A DNA stretch of 64,000 nt, taken from the NCBI GenBank assembly GCA_943736015.1, contig OX031063.1, positions 32,608,172 to 32,672,171 on the forward strand, written 5' to 3'. The stretch is from Tridacna crocea. Lineage: Eukaryota > Mollusca > Bivalvia > Cardiida > Cardiidae. This document shows, one piece after another, positions 10,961 through 20,068 of the stretch. Within the stretch, counting starts at the first letter, position 1. Each line of letters starts with the position of its first letter. A program made the translations under genes and the position numbers. The notes under the pieces are model-generated. The model was not told the DNA's origin. It saw only the letters and a program-made list of their open reading frames with translations, and did no database searches.

Positions 10961-11039
10961 CCGTTTAAAAAGAAAAAATAAAACTATGTTCCAATTATTT
11001 CCCTAAGGTTACAATATTTCATTTTTTATAGATACTTCC

Positions 11040-11325
11040 CAACGTTTGGACCACATTCAGCTTGTCGTCTACACATTCATGTGAAATTGACACGTTTAAC
11101 GCATTACCTCATGGCAAAATTTTAGACCTATCCAAATTCAAAGCATTTGCAGAGAATTTCGTTGTGGCTAAATTGACGTAACTTTTTGCTGCGGTAGGGT
11201 AGAAAACATTTTGGAAGAGAAGAAAATACTGGTTACCGGCATTTTCTCTTTTTCCAACAATGTTTTCAAAAGGCATCTTCCTCAGGGTCGTTTAGAGGCG
11301 TCATTGTGTGGTAAAGGATTAAAGT
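11040..11325. mobile_element. Fold-back repeat, family member 4 (most complete)
   Basis: cttgtcgtctacacattcat opens the element. GCATTACCTCATGGCAAAATTTTAG and a TCCAAATTCAAAGCATTTGCAG block follow, then the hairpin 11202-11267 (gaaaacattttggaag / caacaatgttttc), then tcattgtgtggtaaaggatt near 11303. It is the best guide to the family's full layout of about 280 bp. Confidence 0.6.
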
Positions 11326-11473
11326 TGTATCATCTTGCATAAAAAATCATATTTTCGAAAGTATCTAAGATTTTAGAGGTACTCTGTGAAAAGTCGGCTG
11401 ATTCAAAATGCAAAAAGTATCGAACCACGTAGGCCAGTGTAGGCTGACAACATTATGTAGTTGAAAGCTTTTA

Positions 11474-11554
11474 GTCGGTTTATTTGAAAAAAACTTCGTA
11501 ACTGCAGCTTGGAACAAACAAGCTTTAGTTACGAGGTGTTTGAAGTAAACCGAC
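11474..11554. mobile_element. 81-bp palindromic element, copy 2
   Basis: gtcggtttatttgaaaaaaa with CTTCGTAACTGCAGCTT pairs with AAGCTTTAGTTACGAG and gtgtttgaagtaaaccgac. The termini are the same as the element at 5335-5409, and the copy is more diverged. Confidence 0.75.
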
Positions 11555-11614
11555 TTTTTGCTCTCGACTGCATGTCAAAGTACATTCTACCTTATGTTAT
11601 TCTAATCAGTTTAA

Positions 11615-11690
11615 TCTAATTATGTGATGACTGGATTGATGTGATACATCACGGATTATTAAATCCTCAATTGCCAGATAATGCGTCTTT
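11615..11690. repeat. Dispersed repeat 'ATTATGTGATGACTTG', copy 2
   Basis: Contains taattatgtgatgactggat and GTGATACATCA, with TTGCCAGATAATG at the end. Compare 8200-8290 and 12565-12650. Confidence 0.45.
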
Positions 11691-11904
11691 TTAATTCACC
11701 TACTTTTACTTCATTGGACGACGCCGTATCGTAGATACCGAATCATCTGATGTTTCCAAATTTTCAGGGATATCTCCAGCTGTCCTGCACTCTCTTTACC
11801 ATCACATTTAGGCGGCGGGATTCGAAGTCGAAAAATTTTCTAAAATATGGAAATAACGAAGAAGCAATGAATTAATTTGGATTGCAACATGCGAAAAAAG
11901 GCAT

Positions 11905-11990
11905 TCGACCATTTGCGTAATCAGTGTCATCTCGGATCAGCCTGCGCAGTCCGAACAGGGTAATTAGAGACAGCACGTTACGATTATATT
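11905..11990. mobile_element. Palindromic MITE of the GCGTAAAGTG family
   Basis: catttgcgtaatcagtgtca with TCGGATCAGCCTGCGCAGTCC faces AACAGGGTAATTAGAGACAGCACGTTACG. It is more degenerate in the right arm than 9273-9333. Confidence 0.65.
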
Positions 11991-12032
11991 TGATTTTGTA
12001 CTACAGCAGACGTGTGCAAAGCAGAAGGTATC

Positions 12033-12112
12033 TTTAAAGCGAAAAGTGTCGTTTCGAATTATCCTGCGCGGAATGCACAGGCTGATCCGAGATAACACTT
12101 TAAGCAAATGTC
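12033..12112. mobile_element. Palindromic MITE of the GCGTAAAGTG family, tandem neighbour
   Basis: aaagcgaaaagtgtcgtttc with GAATTATCCTGCG faces GCACAGGCTGATCCGAGATAACACTTTAAGC. It lies about 40 bp after the previous member. A further half copy (AACCTGTTCAG, GCACAGGCTGTGTCAGG) follows at about 12149-12180. Confidence 0.65.
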
Positions 12113-12564
12113 CGAATGATGCATATGCACTTAGTACTGATCCAAATCCAACCTGTTCAGTGTGCACAGGCTGTGTCAGGTTGGGACCAGAACAGAGCAG
12201 AACAGAAGTCTATTACAAGACAATTATACAGTTGTATACACTTTACTTGACAGTGCTACACGTATATTTGTCGTCTGAACATGTGTACAAAACAAAATGA
12301 AACAAAGCAAACATAAAAAGAAAAGTACTTTGGAGATGCAGGCTTAGGGTGTTTTATTGAATGTCAAGGGCAACTTTGATGAATCTCAGCAACAATAATA
12401 ATGACATATTACACTTTTAGAGTAAGACTTAGTATGTTGGAGAAAATGACTTATGCGTCTAGTGCTTTCAACAGAGCTGTACAATATACATGTATATCAC
12501 AATCGGCTATTTTACTACATGTCTAATGACTAATTTCATTTGGTTTTTGAAACTAAAAAAAAAA
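12113..12564. other. Non-coding stretch, no gene recognised
   Basis: Apart from the half MITE at its start, no structured feature or credible exon is visible. The 84-codon frame at 12046-12300 overlaps the MITE and is discounted. Confidence 0.5.
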
Positions 12565-12650
12565 ATGCATTTATGAATCCATAACTATGTGATGACTCGC
12601 TTGGTATAATGGTATAAGAACATAAATTAAAACCCCTTTTGCCAGAGCAT
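12565..12650. repeat. Dispersed repeat 'ATTATGTGATGACTTG', copy 3
   Basis: tgaatccataactatgtgat with GACTCGCTTGGTATAATGG, then TTTTGCCAGAGC. It lies about 250 bp left of the macrosatellite array. Confidence 0.5.
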
Positions 12651-12770
12651 GGCTTAATTTTTAATAAAATATTTAACGATCCCTCTCTCTCTTTCGGACC
12701 ATTGTATCATTTAAAGCAATCACAAATCGATCGTTGAGTGCAACACTACTCTAATTGCCTGTACAATGTA

Positions 12771-12879
12771 CATGACCGAGAGATAGCAACAGAAAGGCAG
12801 TGAGTGTGAGAGGGAGTGAGTTTGAGAAAGGTTTTGAATTTAACATTTTTTACTTTATAGTGGAAAGGTTGCATTGTGG
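12771..12879 (-). repeat. Inverted fragment of the macrosatellite unit at the array's left edge
   Basis: Read on the minus strand this begins CCACAATGCAACCTTTCC and continues through ACTATAAAGTAAAAAATG, CTCAAACTCACTCCCTCTC and acactcactgcctttctgtt to CTCTCGGTCATG. The block at 17815-17929 inside unit copy 1 has the same order in the opposite orientation, with only scattered differences. It ends about 25-35 bp before the direct-orientation array starts, separated by a CT-rich microsatellite (about 12903-12917). It marks a rearrangement junction. Confidence 0.85.
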
Positions 12880-12984
12880 TTAGTACTCTCCGTCCGTCCA
12901 TTTCTCTCTCTCTCTCTGGTGAATAATGTTTTGATGTTTATGACGTTGAGCATGTGAGACAGCAGCCAGTGAATATAATATCAT

Positions 12985-13282
12985 GATGAGCACTGGATAA
13001 AGAAAACCATAAAAGGTTCGAGAACAGGGAGCCGCTAGTTTGATTCCCGGCTCGGTCGATTTTTTCCGAGAATTGCTTACAGTCATTGCGATATGATTCA
13101 TTCATTTCTCAACCTATATCATTATTTCGACAATTCTTATGTTGGAAAGTAGTAAGTGCCTTGGAAATGATATTGTGCGTAATACTGGTAAAAGTAATTC
13201 CAGGAGAGGATAAGTTCACGGGCCGCCGCAATATGAACTGAAATAATATTGTAAACGACGTTTTAACACTCTTCAATCAATA
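12985..13282 (+). mobile_element. SINE-a of unit copy 1
   Basis: Tail and core are clear: ctcggtcgattttttccgag, GTTGGAAAGTAGTAAGTGCC, GATATTGTGCGTAATACTGGTAAAAG, GGGCCGCCGCAATATGAACTG and CGACGTTTTAACAC. The tRNA-like head is eroded, with B-box remnant AGTTTGATTCC at about 13038, and the A box is not convincing. It is present at the same offset in every unit, so insertion preceded amplification. Confidence 0.75.
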
Positions 13283-13650
13283 CTGTATACTTATAGCATT
13301 GAGAATCTTACGTTCATTTTTATGACTTATTTTCAATAGATAGATGCTTTAGATCATAAAATGGGAACCTTGGTTTGTTTCGGCATTCATTAGGTAAATA
13401 GCTGAGGTTGATACGGAATTCAAATCGGTCGTATGTAGAAACAGGGTGATTACATAATCTTGTAAGATCTTGCCAGGATATCTAAAATGTGCTAGTAACA
13501 CCATAACATTTCTTTCTGAATATTCGAAGGATAATAGAGTTAGATTACACTCAAAATTACGGACTGAAGGATTTTTATTGTAATTTATTGTAGGAAGTAC
13601 ATTTTTTGGAGGAAAAGGATGGATCTTGTGGTCAGAGAAAACAATCTTAT

Positions 13651-14232
13651 AGATAGATAGATAGATAGATAAAATAAAAGGAAAAAAAAGCGAAAGAGAT
13701 TGATAGGATGGAGAGACAAGAGTAAAGTTTGCAGGAAGGAAAGCGAAAGAAAGACAGACAGAGAGAACGTAACAGAATAGGGAGTGACAGGAAAATGAGA
13801 CAGAAGATGGTGGAAGAGCGGAAGAGACAGAAAGCAACAGAGATAGGGAGACTGTGAAAGAAGGTGAAAGAAGGCAGTGAGATACAGGTAGAAAGAGGAG
13901 AGAAATAAAAGGAGAGAAGGAAGAGAAATGGGAAGGGATAGACAGTGATACACAGAGCGAGAGAAAGACAGAGAGCGAGAGAGACAGACAGACAGACAGA
14001 GAAACAGCCAGAGACTGAGCCTGGAAAACAGTGTTGAGAGAAAGATGAAATAAGGGACAGAGAGTAAGAAGAAAAGAGTTCGAAAGGCAGTAGATAGAGG
14101 GTGAGAGACAGAGAGAAAGAGAAACAATAGAGATTCACAAAATTAAATGGAGAGAGGTGAAGAAAGACAGAAATTGTTAAAAGAGAGACAGAAATAGATA
14201 AAGAAAAGGAGAAGAGATAGAGTGTGTGAGAC
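13651..14232. repeat. Polypurine (GA-rich) tract with GATA microsatellite, unit copy 1
   Basis: About 580 bp in which the plus strand is overwhelmingly A and G. It opens with (GATA)n at 13651-13670 and continues in irregular GACAGA/GAGAAAG motifs. All three frames of the minus strand stay open here for 160-180 codons of Leu/Ser/Phe-rich sequence, a trivial consequence of the pyrimidine strand. Such asymmetric tracts can form triplex DNA; that is inference. Confidence 0.9.
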
Positions 14233-14700
14233 GACAGAAATGAGGGCGATTACATTATTTCAGACCGTTCAGAATAAGAGTTAATATCATAAAGAAGACG
14301 TTGAGGACAAAGAGTTATCGGTGAAACAACAGGGGCATAGCTTTATCGTTGGATTGGAAGGTACATTCGATTAAGTAAGGTTCTAATTTGAAGGAAGAAG
14401 AATAAACAAGCTAACTGACTGGGGCTAAATTATGGGTGATAGCATAGTTGTAAATACTGGGGATATATCTGTCCAACTGATAGAAAATATTACCCACCAC
14501 GGATAAAGGCATACGACATTGGTTTGAAATAATAGAAGGGACATTGTTACAAGATTGGAAGAAACATCGAACTGGGAATGTCTTTCACCGTCTGAAAGGA
14601 AGTACAGGGAACCAATAGAACATCTTTCCGACTGGCGTTGCAGGCTAACAGGTAGGGAGTAAAATCTCTGGAAGGACACAGGTTTATAGGTTACTGATAC

Positions 14701-14820
14701 ATCTCACCAAGGCTACCATATCAATTCCTGAAATACCATAACGCAAACTGTTGCAGTAACATCTCACCAAGGCTACCATCTCCATTCCTAATATTACATA
14801 ACGCAATCTGTTGCAGTAAC
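14701..14820. repeat. 60-bp tandem duplication in the unit spacer
   Basis: Two adjacent 60-bp copies begin atctcaccaaggctaccat and end GTTGCAGTAAC (14701-14760 and 14761-14820). They differ at a handful of bases. The pair is conserved in every unit (for example 22047-22166). Confidence 0.9.
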
Positions 14821-14861
14821 CAATGGACATCTTCGAACTGTTGGTACATCAACAAGGCAAG

Positions 14862-15058
14862 GGAATTGAAAACGGGTGAATTTTAAGACAGAACACAGCT
14901 TCAAGGCCTTATGGTGTATCCGAGGGACTCATAGACTGGGGGTGTTCAGTTGTTAACTTTGGAATTGAAAACGCATGCATTTTAAGACAGAACACAGCTT
15001 CAGGGCCTTATGGTGTATCAGAGGGACTCATAGACTGGGGGTGTTCAGTTGTTAACTT
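14862..15058. repeat. 99-bp tandem duplication in the unit spacer
   Basis: Two copies start at 14862 and 14961 with ggaattgaaaac and end GTTCAGTTGTTAACTT. The first has CGGGTGAATTTT where the second has CGCATGCATTTT. Both are present in all units. Confidence 0.9.
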
Positions 15059-15795
15059 GGGTTCAATGCGCTGACTAATGTTTTAAGACTGGAAGACAAG
15101 TTAAATTTGGGATTCTCTCTGAAATTACTCTTACAGATTTTAAGTACATGTCAGGAAAAAGGTGTATGGGCAATTTGTGCAAACAATACCACGAGAGTGA
15201 GGCAGTGGTTTAGGGCCTGGGTGTACATTCAACTGAGTATAGAACAATTTCAAAGTCTACCAGGACATGAAATAGATTGGGGAAACAATCCACGAACTCA
15301 GGATACAATCTCAGGGCCCACTATGTTTGCAAAGGCCTGCTGGTTGGTTTTAGGCGCTGTGGGTATGAAATCGCCGACTGGGGGTACTAGCTTAAAAACT
15401 TATGCAGTCAAAGAAAGGTAGAAATACAGTTTTAGGGCCTATTGACAAGCAATTTCAAGCAGTTACAGCTAAAGGTGTAAACTCAAACGAAAAGAAATAT
15501 TTCTCGGACTAAATGTACAACACTTCGACTTAAGGTAAATCGAGCAAACTGAAGGGGGCAACGCATGGCATTTCCTTCAATTGAAAATAAAAACAAATTT
15601 CTAGACATTTGCATTTCACAGACCGGCCATACATCTTACAGAAACACACATATAAGGGACAAAACAATGGTTAGAAGTGGTTAATCATATCGAATAATTT
15701 CCAGAGGTAAGTTTTATCTCAGTGACTAACAGTAAACCTGACTGAAGTACTGAAACAAGCAACTGGTTCATTTTCAAGCGTTTGTCGACTGGAAT

Positions 15796-15860
15796 CAAAG
15801 AAGCAGCAAGTGCCAATGGGAACAACATTGTGCGAAGCACTGGTAAAAGAAGGCACTGAT
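15796..15860 (+). mobile_element. SINE core fragment in the unit
   Basis: gcagcaagtgccaatgggaa with CATTGTGCGAAGCACTGGTAAAAG matches the late core of SINE-a and the core embedded in the 446-bp sub-repeats. Head and tail are missing. Confidence 0.6.
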
Positions 15861-16155
15861 CTAACTCTTAAATAGCTTAAAACTTCTTTTTAATTCAATC
15901 CAAAACTGTCCGGAAAATATCGATCCTCTTGAAATTAACTTCTGCAAAATCTAAACACGTGGCTATCAAAATCTAGTGCTCACAAATTTCGTTTTTTCCA
16001 TCATTGTTCTTTTCAAATAGTTACATTGTCTTTTTGCACATAACAACCCTCCAGGAATAAATAATTACAGACTAGAAATGTATCTCCCCAAGTGAAATTA
16101 AAATCTGCAGACTAAGGATACATTTGCTTAGACTGAGAACATGCTCTATAGAATA

Positions 16156-17930
16156 GATGACGATTATTGCGACAGGATTTGATCTTATCTCACCATTCGT
16201 AATTCTTTCCACGAGGCTATGTGAGAATGGCTGCCACTGTCAATGGGAACAATATTGTGCTAAGTACTGGTAAAATGTTATCCCCCTGGCCTCCACCTCC
16301 CCTTACAGCCAGCTCATTAAATAACCATCTTTTATAACGACATGGATATCTCATTTAATGGATCCTTCATTAAATGCAGGTAACACTTATAAAAGCCAAC
16401 ATGTGCCTATTACTATCTAGCACTAGTTTTTCTCTCATTACCCTTTCACAATTATTTATTTCTTCATCTACAATACAATCTTTCCTCTATATAGTAGAAA
16501 TGTCAAAATCAAAACCTTTCTCAAACACCCTTCCTCAGGTGAAAGTAAAATCTGCGGACTTAAGGGACATTTGCTTAGACTGAGAATTCACTCCATAGAA
16601 TTGATGACGATTATTGCGACAGGATTTAATCTTATCTCAGCACTCATAATTCTTTCGACGAGGCTATATGAGAAAGGCTGCCAGTGTCAATGGGAACAAT
16701 ATTGTGCGAAGTACTAGTAAAAAGTTATTACCCTGGCGTCCACCTCCCCTTACAGATATCCTTTAAATCACCATCTTTTAGAACAACATGGACATCTTAT
16801 TTACTGGTTCCTTCAGTCAATGCAAGTAACACTTATTAAACCCAACACATGCCTATTACTATCTAGCACTACCTTTTCTCTCATCAGCTTCACACATTTA
16901 TCAATTTCTTCATCCACAATACAATCTTTCAGCTATAAAGTAAAAATGTCAAAATCAAAAACCTTCTCAAGCTCCCTTCCTCTGGTGAAAGTAAAATCTG
17001 TAGACTAAGGATACATTTGTTTGGACAGAATATGCTCCATAGAATTGATGACGATTATTGCGACAGGATTTGATCTTATCTCACCATTCGCAATTCTTTC
17101 GACGAGGTTATGTGAGAAAGGCTGCCAGTGTCAATGGGAACAACATTGTGTGAAGTACTGGTAAAAAGTTATCCCCCTGGCCTCCACCTCCCCTTACAGC
17201 CAGCCCTTTAAATCACCATCTTTTATAACAACATGGATATCTCATTTAATGGATCCTTTATTCAATGCAGCTAATACTTATTAAACCCAACACGTGCCTA
17301 TTACTATCTAGCACTAGTTTTTCTGTCATTACCCTTTCACAATTATTTATTTCTTCATCTACAATAAAATCTTTACACTATATAATAGAGGTGTCAAAAT
17401 CAAAACCTTTCTCAAACACTCTTCCTCAGGTGAAAGTAAAATCTGCAGACTTAAGATGCATTTGCTTAGACTGAGAATTCACTCCATAGAATTGATGACG
17501 ATTATTGCGACAGTATTTAATCTTCTCTCAGCACACATACTTCTTTCGACGAGGCTATGTGAGAAAGGCTGCCAGTGTCAATGGGAACAATATTGTGCGA
17601 AGTACTGGTAAAAAGTTATCCCCCTGGCCTCCACCTCCCCTTACAGCCAGCCCTTTAACTCACCATCTTTTATAACAACATGCATATCGTATTTGATGGA
17701 ACCTTCATTCAATGCAGGTAACACATATCGAAGCCAACACATACCTATAGAAATATCACAGTATAGATATTTCGCTTTTCTGACATTAGCCTTACAAATT
17801 TAACAATTTCTTCATCCACAATACAACCTTTCCACTATAAAGTAAAAAATGATAAATTCAAAACCTTTTCTCAAACTCACTCCCTCTCACACTCACTGCC
17901 TCTCTGTTGCTGTCTCTCGGTTTTCATGTC
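16156..17930 (+). repeat. Nested array of ~446-bp sub-repeats, unit copy 1 (four monomers)
   Basis: Monomers start with gatgacgattattgcgacag at 16156, 16602, 17048 and 17494. Types alternate: I (TTGATC...CCATTCG) at 16156 and 17048, II (TTAATC...CAGCAC/CACACA) at 16602 and 17494. Each carries about 120 bp of SINE core, a CCTGGCCTCCACCTCCCC block, an ATGCAGGTAACACTTAT block and an ACTATAAAGTAAAA-like module. The last monomer decays after about 17740. Confidence 0.92.
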
Positions 17931-18042
17931 TCTAAAAATCAATGGGCACATACGTAACATTCAAGTAATGTTCATATCGGCCTTAAAACACCAAGAAAAC
18001 AAACACATTTATCTCCACTAATAAATCCGGTATCGGCTTTGC

Positions 18043-18115
18043 CATCATCATCACCAACTCAACCATCGAAACTACCATCACCATTATTATAACCATTTAC
18101 ATCATCATCAAAGCA
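18043..18115. repeat. Degenerate CAT trinucleotide stretch
   Basis: catcatcatcaccaactcaa followed by further CAT/ACC and TCATCATCA units. It is conserved in position in each unit, and the minus-strand Met/Val-rich frame over it in some copies is an artefact. Confidence 0.75.
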
Positions 18116-18295
18116 ATTATTAAAAAGCGTTAAAAAATACCATAGCTTTGTGTTAAGTTATAGCAAACTCTTGAAGAGTTCAGGAAAACATCTTTTTCCA
18201 TTCAAATCAGTTACCTTTCTTTGATTAATCTAAAAATCTTTCACACCATTCCAAACTCAAAACTTTTCTTTGACTACAGAGATTTTCGAAAATCA

Positions 18296-18600
18296 ATTCG
18301 GTCGATAGCGTATAGAACTTGAGACATGGGTTAGCTGGTTTGATTCCCCTACTCGGCCATGTCTTTCCGAGGTTTGATAATAATTTTTGCGACAGGATTG
18401 ATTCTTAGCTAGCCTCTCAAAAGTACTTGTAATAATTGTTATGTTTATAAAAGGAGTAATTTGCATTTGGAAAATATTGTACAAAGGACTGGTTACTGAA
18501 CCTACAGCAAAGTCTAGGTAGGTGCACTGGCCGCAGCGATATAATTGAAGTATTGTTGAAAACGGTGTTAAACCACATGCAATCAAGCAATCAATCGATC
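18296..18600 (+). mobile_element. SINE-b of unit copy 1
   Basis: Eroded tRNA-like head (TTAGCTGG, then the B-box relative GTTTGATTCC), core (tctttccgaggtttgataat, TTGCGACAGGATTGATTC, GTTATGTTTATAAAAGG) and tail (GGCCGCAGCGATATAATTGAAG, AACGGTGTTAAACC). It ends in a short (ATCA)n run at 18580-18600, the usual 3' end of this SINE group. Plus orientation, like SINE-a and SINE-c. Confidence 0.8.
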
Positions 18601-18702
18601 AACCAGTTCAGTCCCCCTTCTTTTATTCACCAGAAATACTTCACAGCATTTTCAAATCAACACAGTTTCTTCACCTTCCAAAGATTCTGAAAAAGGTACA
18701 TG

Positions 18703-18973
18703 TATTCGGTCCGCATTGCCCGGAACGTGAGGCACGGCTTGGCTGGTTTGTATCCCCTGCTCGGTCAGTTCTTTCCGAGAGTTGATGATACTCACTGTAG
18801 AAGCATTAATTTTTCTGAGCAGCAGTTTTGACTATTATTGTGGAAAAGTAGTCAATGGCTTGGGACGAATATCGTGAGAAGTACTAGTTACTGAAACTAC
18901 AGGAACGCATAGGCAAGAGTATTGGCCGCCGCAACGTAACTCGAATATCGTTGAAAACGGTGTTAAACACATA
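18703..18973 (+). mobile_element. SINE-c of unit copy 1
   Basis: attcggtccgcattgcccgg head remnant, TGGCTGGTTTGTATCCCC in the B-box position, core gttctttccgagagttgatg, tail GGCCGCCGCAACGTAACTCG and AACGGTGTTAAACACA. In copy 1 the tail is followed directly by a transposon insertion. Confidence 0.75.
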
Positions 18974-20068
18974 CCGTATAAGCACTTTTTTCTGCGGTGA
19001 CTTTATTTCTGCTTTATCTGCGGGACCATGCAGGAGCGCAGATTTAAAAGACGCAAAAATTTAGTCCAAATAAAAAGAAGGATTCTATCGTCGTCGTCGT
19101 TCTTTTACTTGTTGTTGTTGTTTTGTGGGGACATGTGTAAATTACACGTGTATTATCAAACTCGGCATATTATTATCGTCTTTTTACTGTTTCCTACTCT
19201 CTATATTTAATGGCTTTCACTACCTGTACTGTATTAAAACAATATGATTATCGCAATAAATTTTCTGCCTTCCCACAATGTTTTCAAAATACTAGAACTC
19301 TCCTGCATACATTTTAAAACGAGTCATAATGTTAACTGTGCAGTTAATTTACAGTTTGGTAGGTGCGATCTATTATTCGCGCTTTACAGTATATGCATGC
19401 CGTTATGACATCGCCTACGGGTAGAAAACAAAGGTTATACTATTGTTAGTTTCACACATCGAACCATTTATACCCTTTCCCCCAATATTATTTTGAGACA
19501 GTTAAAGCCAAGCTGAAATCTTCCTTTGATAATTGATATTCGGAACAGATTGTGGCCCAGATTAAGGAAAATGGGTTCGATGAGGTACCAATTGACCCAG
19601 TTCACTTATCCATAACTATTTTGAAAGAGCTTGTCTCAAAATGGCGGGTCAAAATGCACCAAGAAGTGTCGAATAAAAATGAGTTAAACTCTAATGGATT
19701 CAGATCGGCACGGATCTTGGAAGCAATAGAAGAAAATGTTCTCTGGATCTGATACAGAAATAGATATGGCATTGCAATGAATGAAATAGTTATTAATTTA
19801 TATTAAAAAAATGTGTGTGTGTTTTAAATACATGAATATCATCCTTTTCATTGAAGACGATAACAACCGAAATACATTTTATGGAGTAGATCTATACCTG
19901 TCCAAAATGGACGCTGGTACCGGTACTTCATCAAAATAAAGCGCAATAATTTAATCCTTTTTTTTATCAGGTTCATTACCGCAGAAAAAAGGTACGCAGA
20001 ATTTTAAACCCCTTGTTTTTTTGAAAATCCGTAGAATTTGGACCCCGCAGAAAAAAGTACTTATACGG
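18974..20068. mobile_element. 1095-bp TA-flanked DNA transposon, present only in unit copy 1
   Basis: Terminal inverted repeats: ccgtataagcacttttttct on the left and agaaaaaagtacttatacgg on the right, continuing as CTGCGG/CCGCAG. TA lies at 18972-18973 and 20069-20070. Copies 2-7 have the empty site ACACATATA at the matching position, so TA is the duplicated target. The right end repeats GCAGAAAAAAG-GTAC at 19981-19996 and 20047-20060. It contains only a short transposase-like remnant, so it is not autonomous. TA targeting points to the Tc1/mariner/pogo group. Confidence 0.9.
19537..19752 (+). pseudogene. Decayed transposase C-terminal fragment (pogo/Tigger-like)
   Basis: An open stretch of about 70 codons ends with TGA at 19750-19752 and has no ATG start. 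Its residues include TILKELVSKWRVKM and, 12-13 residues later, NGFRSARILEAI. This resembles the segment after the DDE catalytic core in pogo/Tigger transposases, where a conserved K..W precedes a G(F/W)..AGI motif. The catalytic domain and DNA-binding region are absent and upstream frames are interrupted. The match is from memory of family motifs, not a search. Confidence 0.45.

Larger units (their letters stand above)
14233..15795. other. Unit-specific spacer, no recognised function
   Basis: This stretch is present in all copies and looks like no known gene or element. A plus-strand frame at 15107-15421 (104 codons, TTG start) and a minus-strand frame at 14425-14679 (84 codons, GTG start) recur in the other units. 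Neither starts with ATG. Differences in the 104-codon frame between copies 1 and 3 are almost all amino-acid changing, and copy 3 has an internal stop there, so I do not call genes. Short phrases such as gactgggg recur through the region and suggest it grew from older short repeats. Confidence 0.6.

Noticed and set aside
13349..14138. Long minus-strand open frames (up to 258 codons in later units), rich in Leu, Ser and Phe
   Set aside because: They lie over the polypurine tract, where all three pyrimidine-strand frames stay open at once. Low-complexity composition and no domain: an artefact of base composition.
14425..14679. 84-codon minus-strand frame conserved in all units
   Set aside because: It starts with GTG, has no recognisable domain, and the differences seen between unit variants are amino-acid changing. 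Conservation reflects recent duplication of the whole unit.
15107..15421. 104-codon plus-strand frame that recurs in the units
   Set aside because: It starts with TTG, not ATG. Of about 13 base differences between copies 1 and 3, nearly all change the amino acid. Copy 3 has an in-frame TAA (CTCTTACAG changed to CTCTAACAG near 29198). No sign of coding constraint.
16374..17474. Repeated short frames beginning MQVTLIKPNTCLLL
   Set aside because: They follow the 446-bp sub-repeat period and change or lose frame between monomers. They are translations of satellite DNA, not a gene family.
16156..17930. CRISPR-like periodic array
   Set aside because: The period is about 446 bp with no short repeat/unique spacer structure, and the setting is a eukaryotic genome. 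It is satellite DNA.
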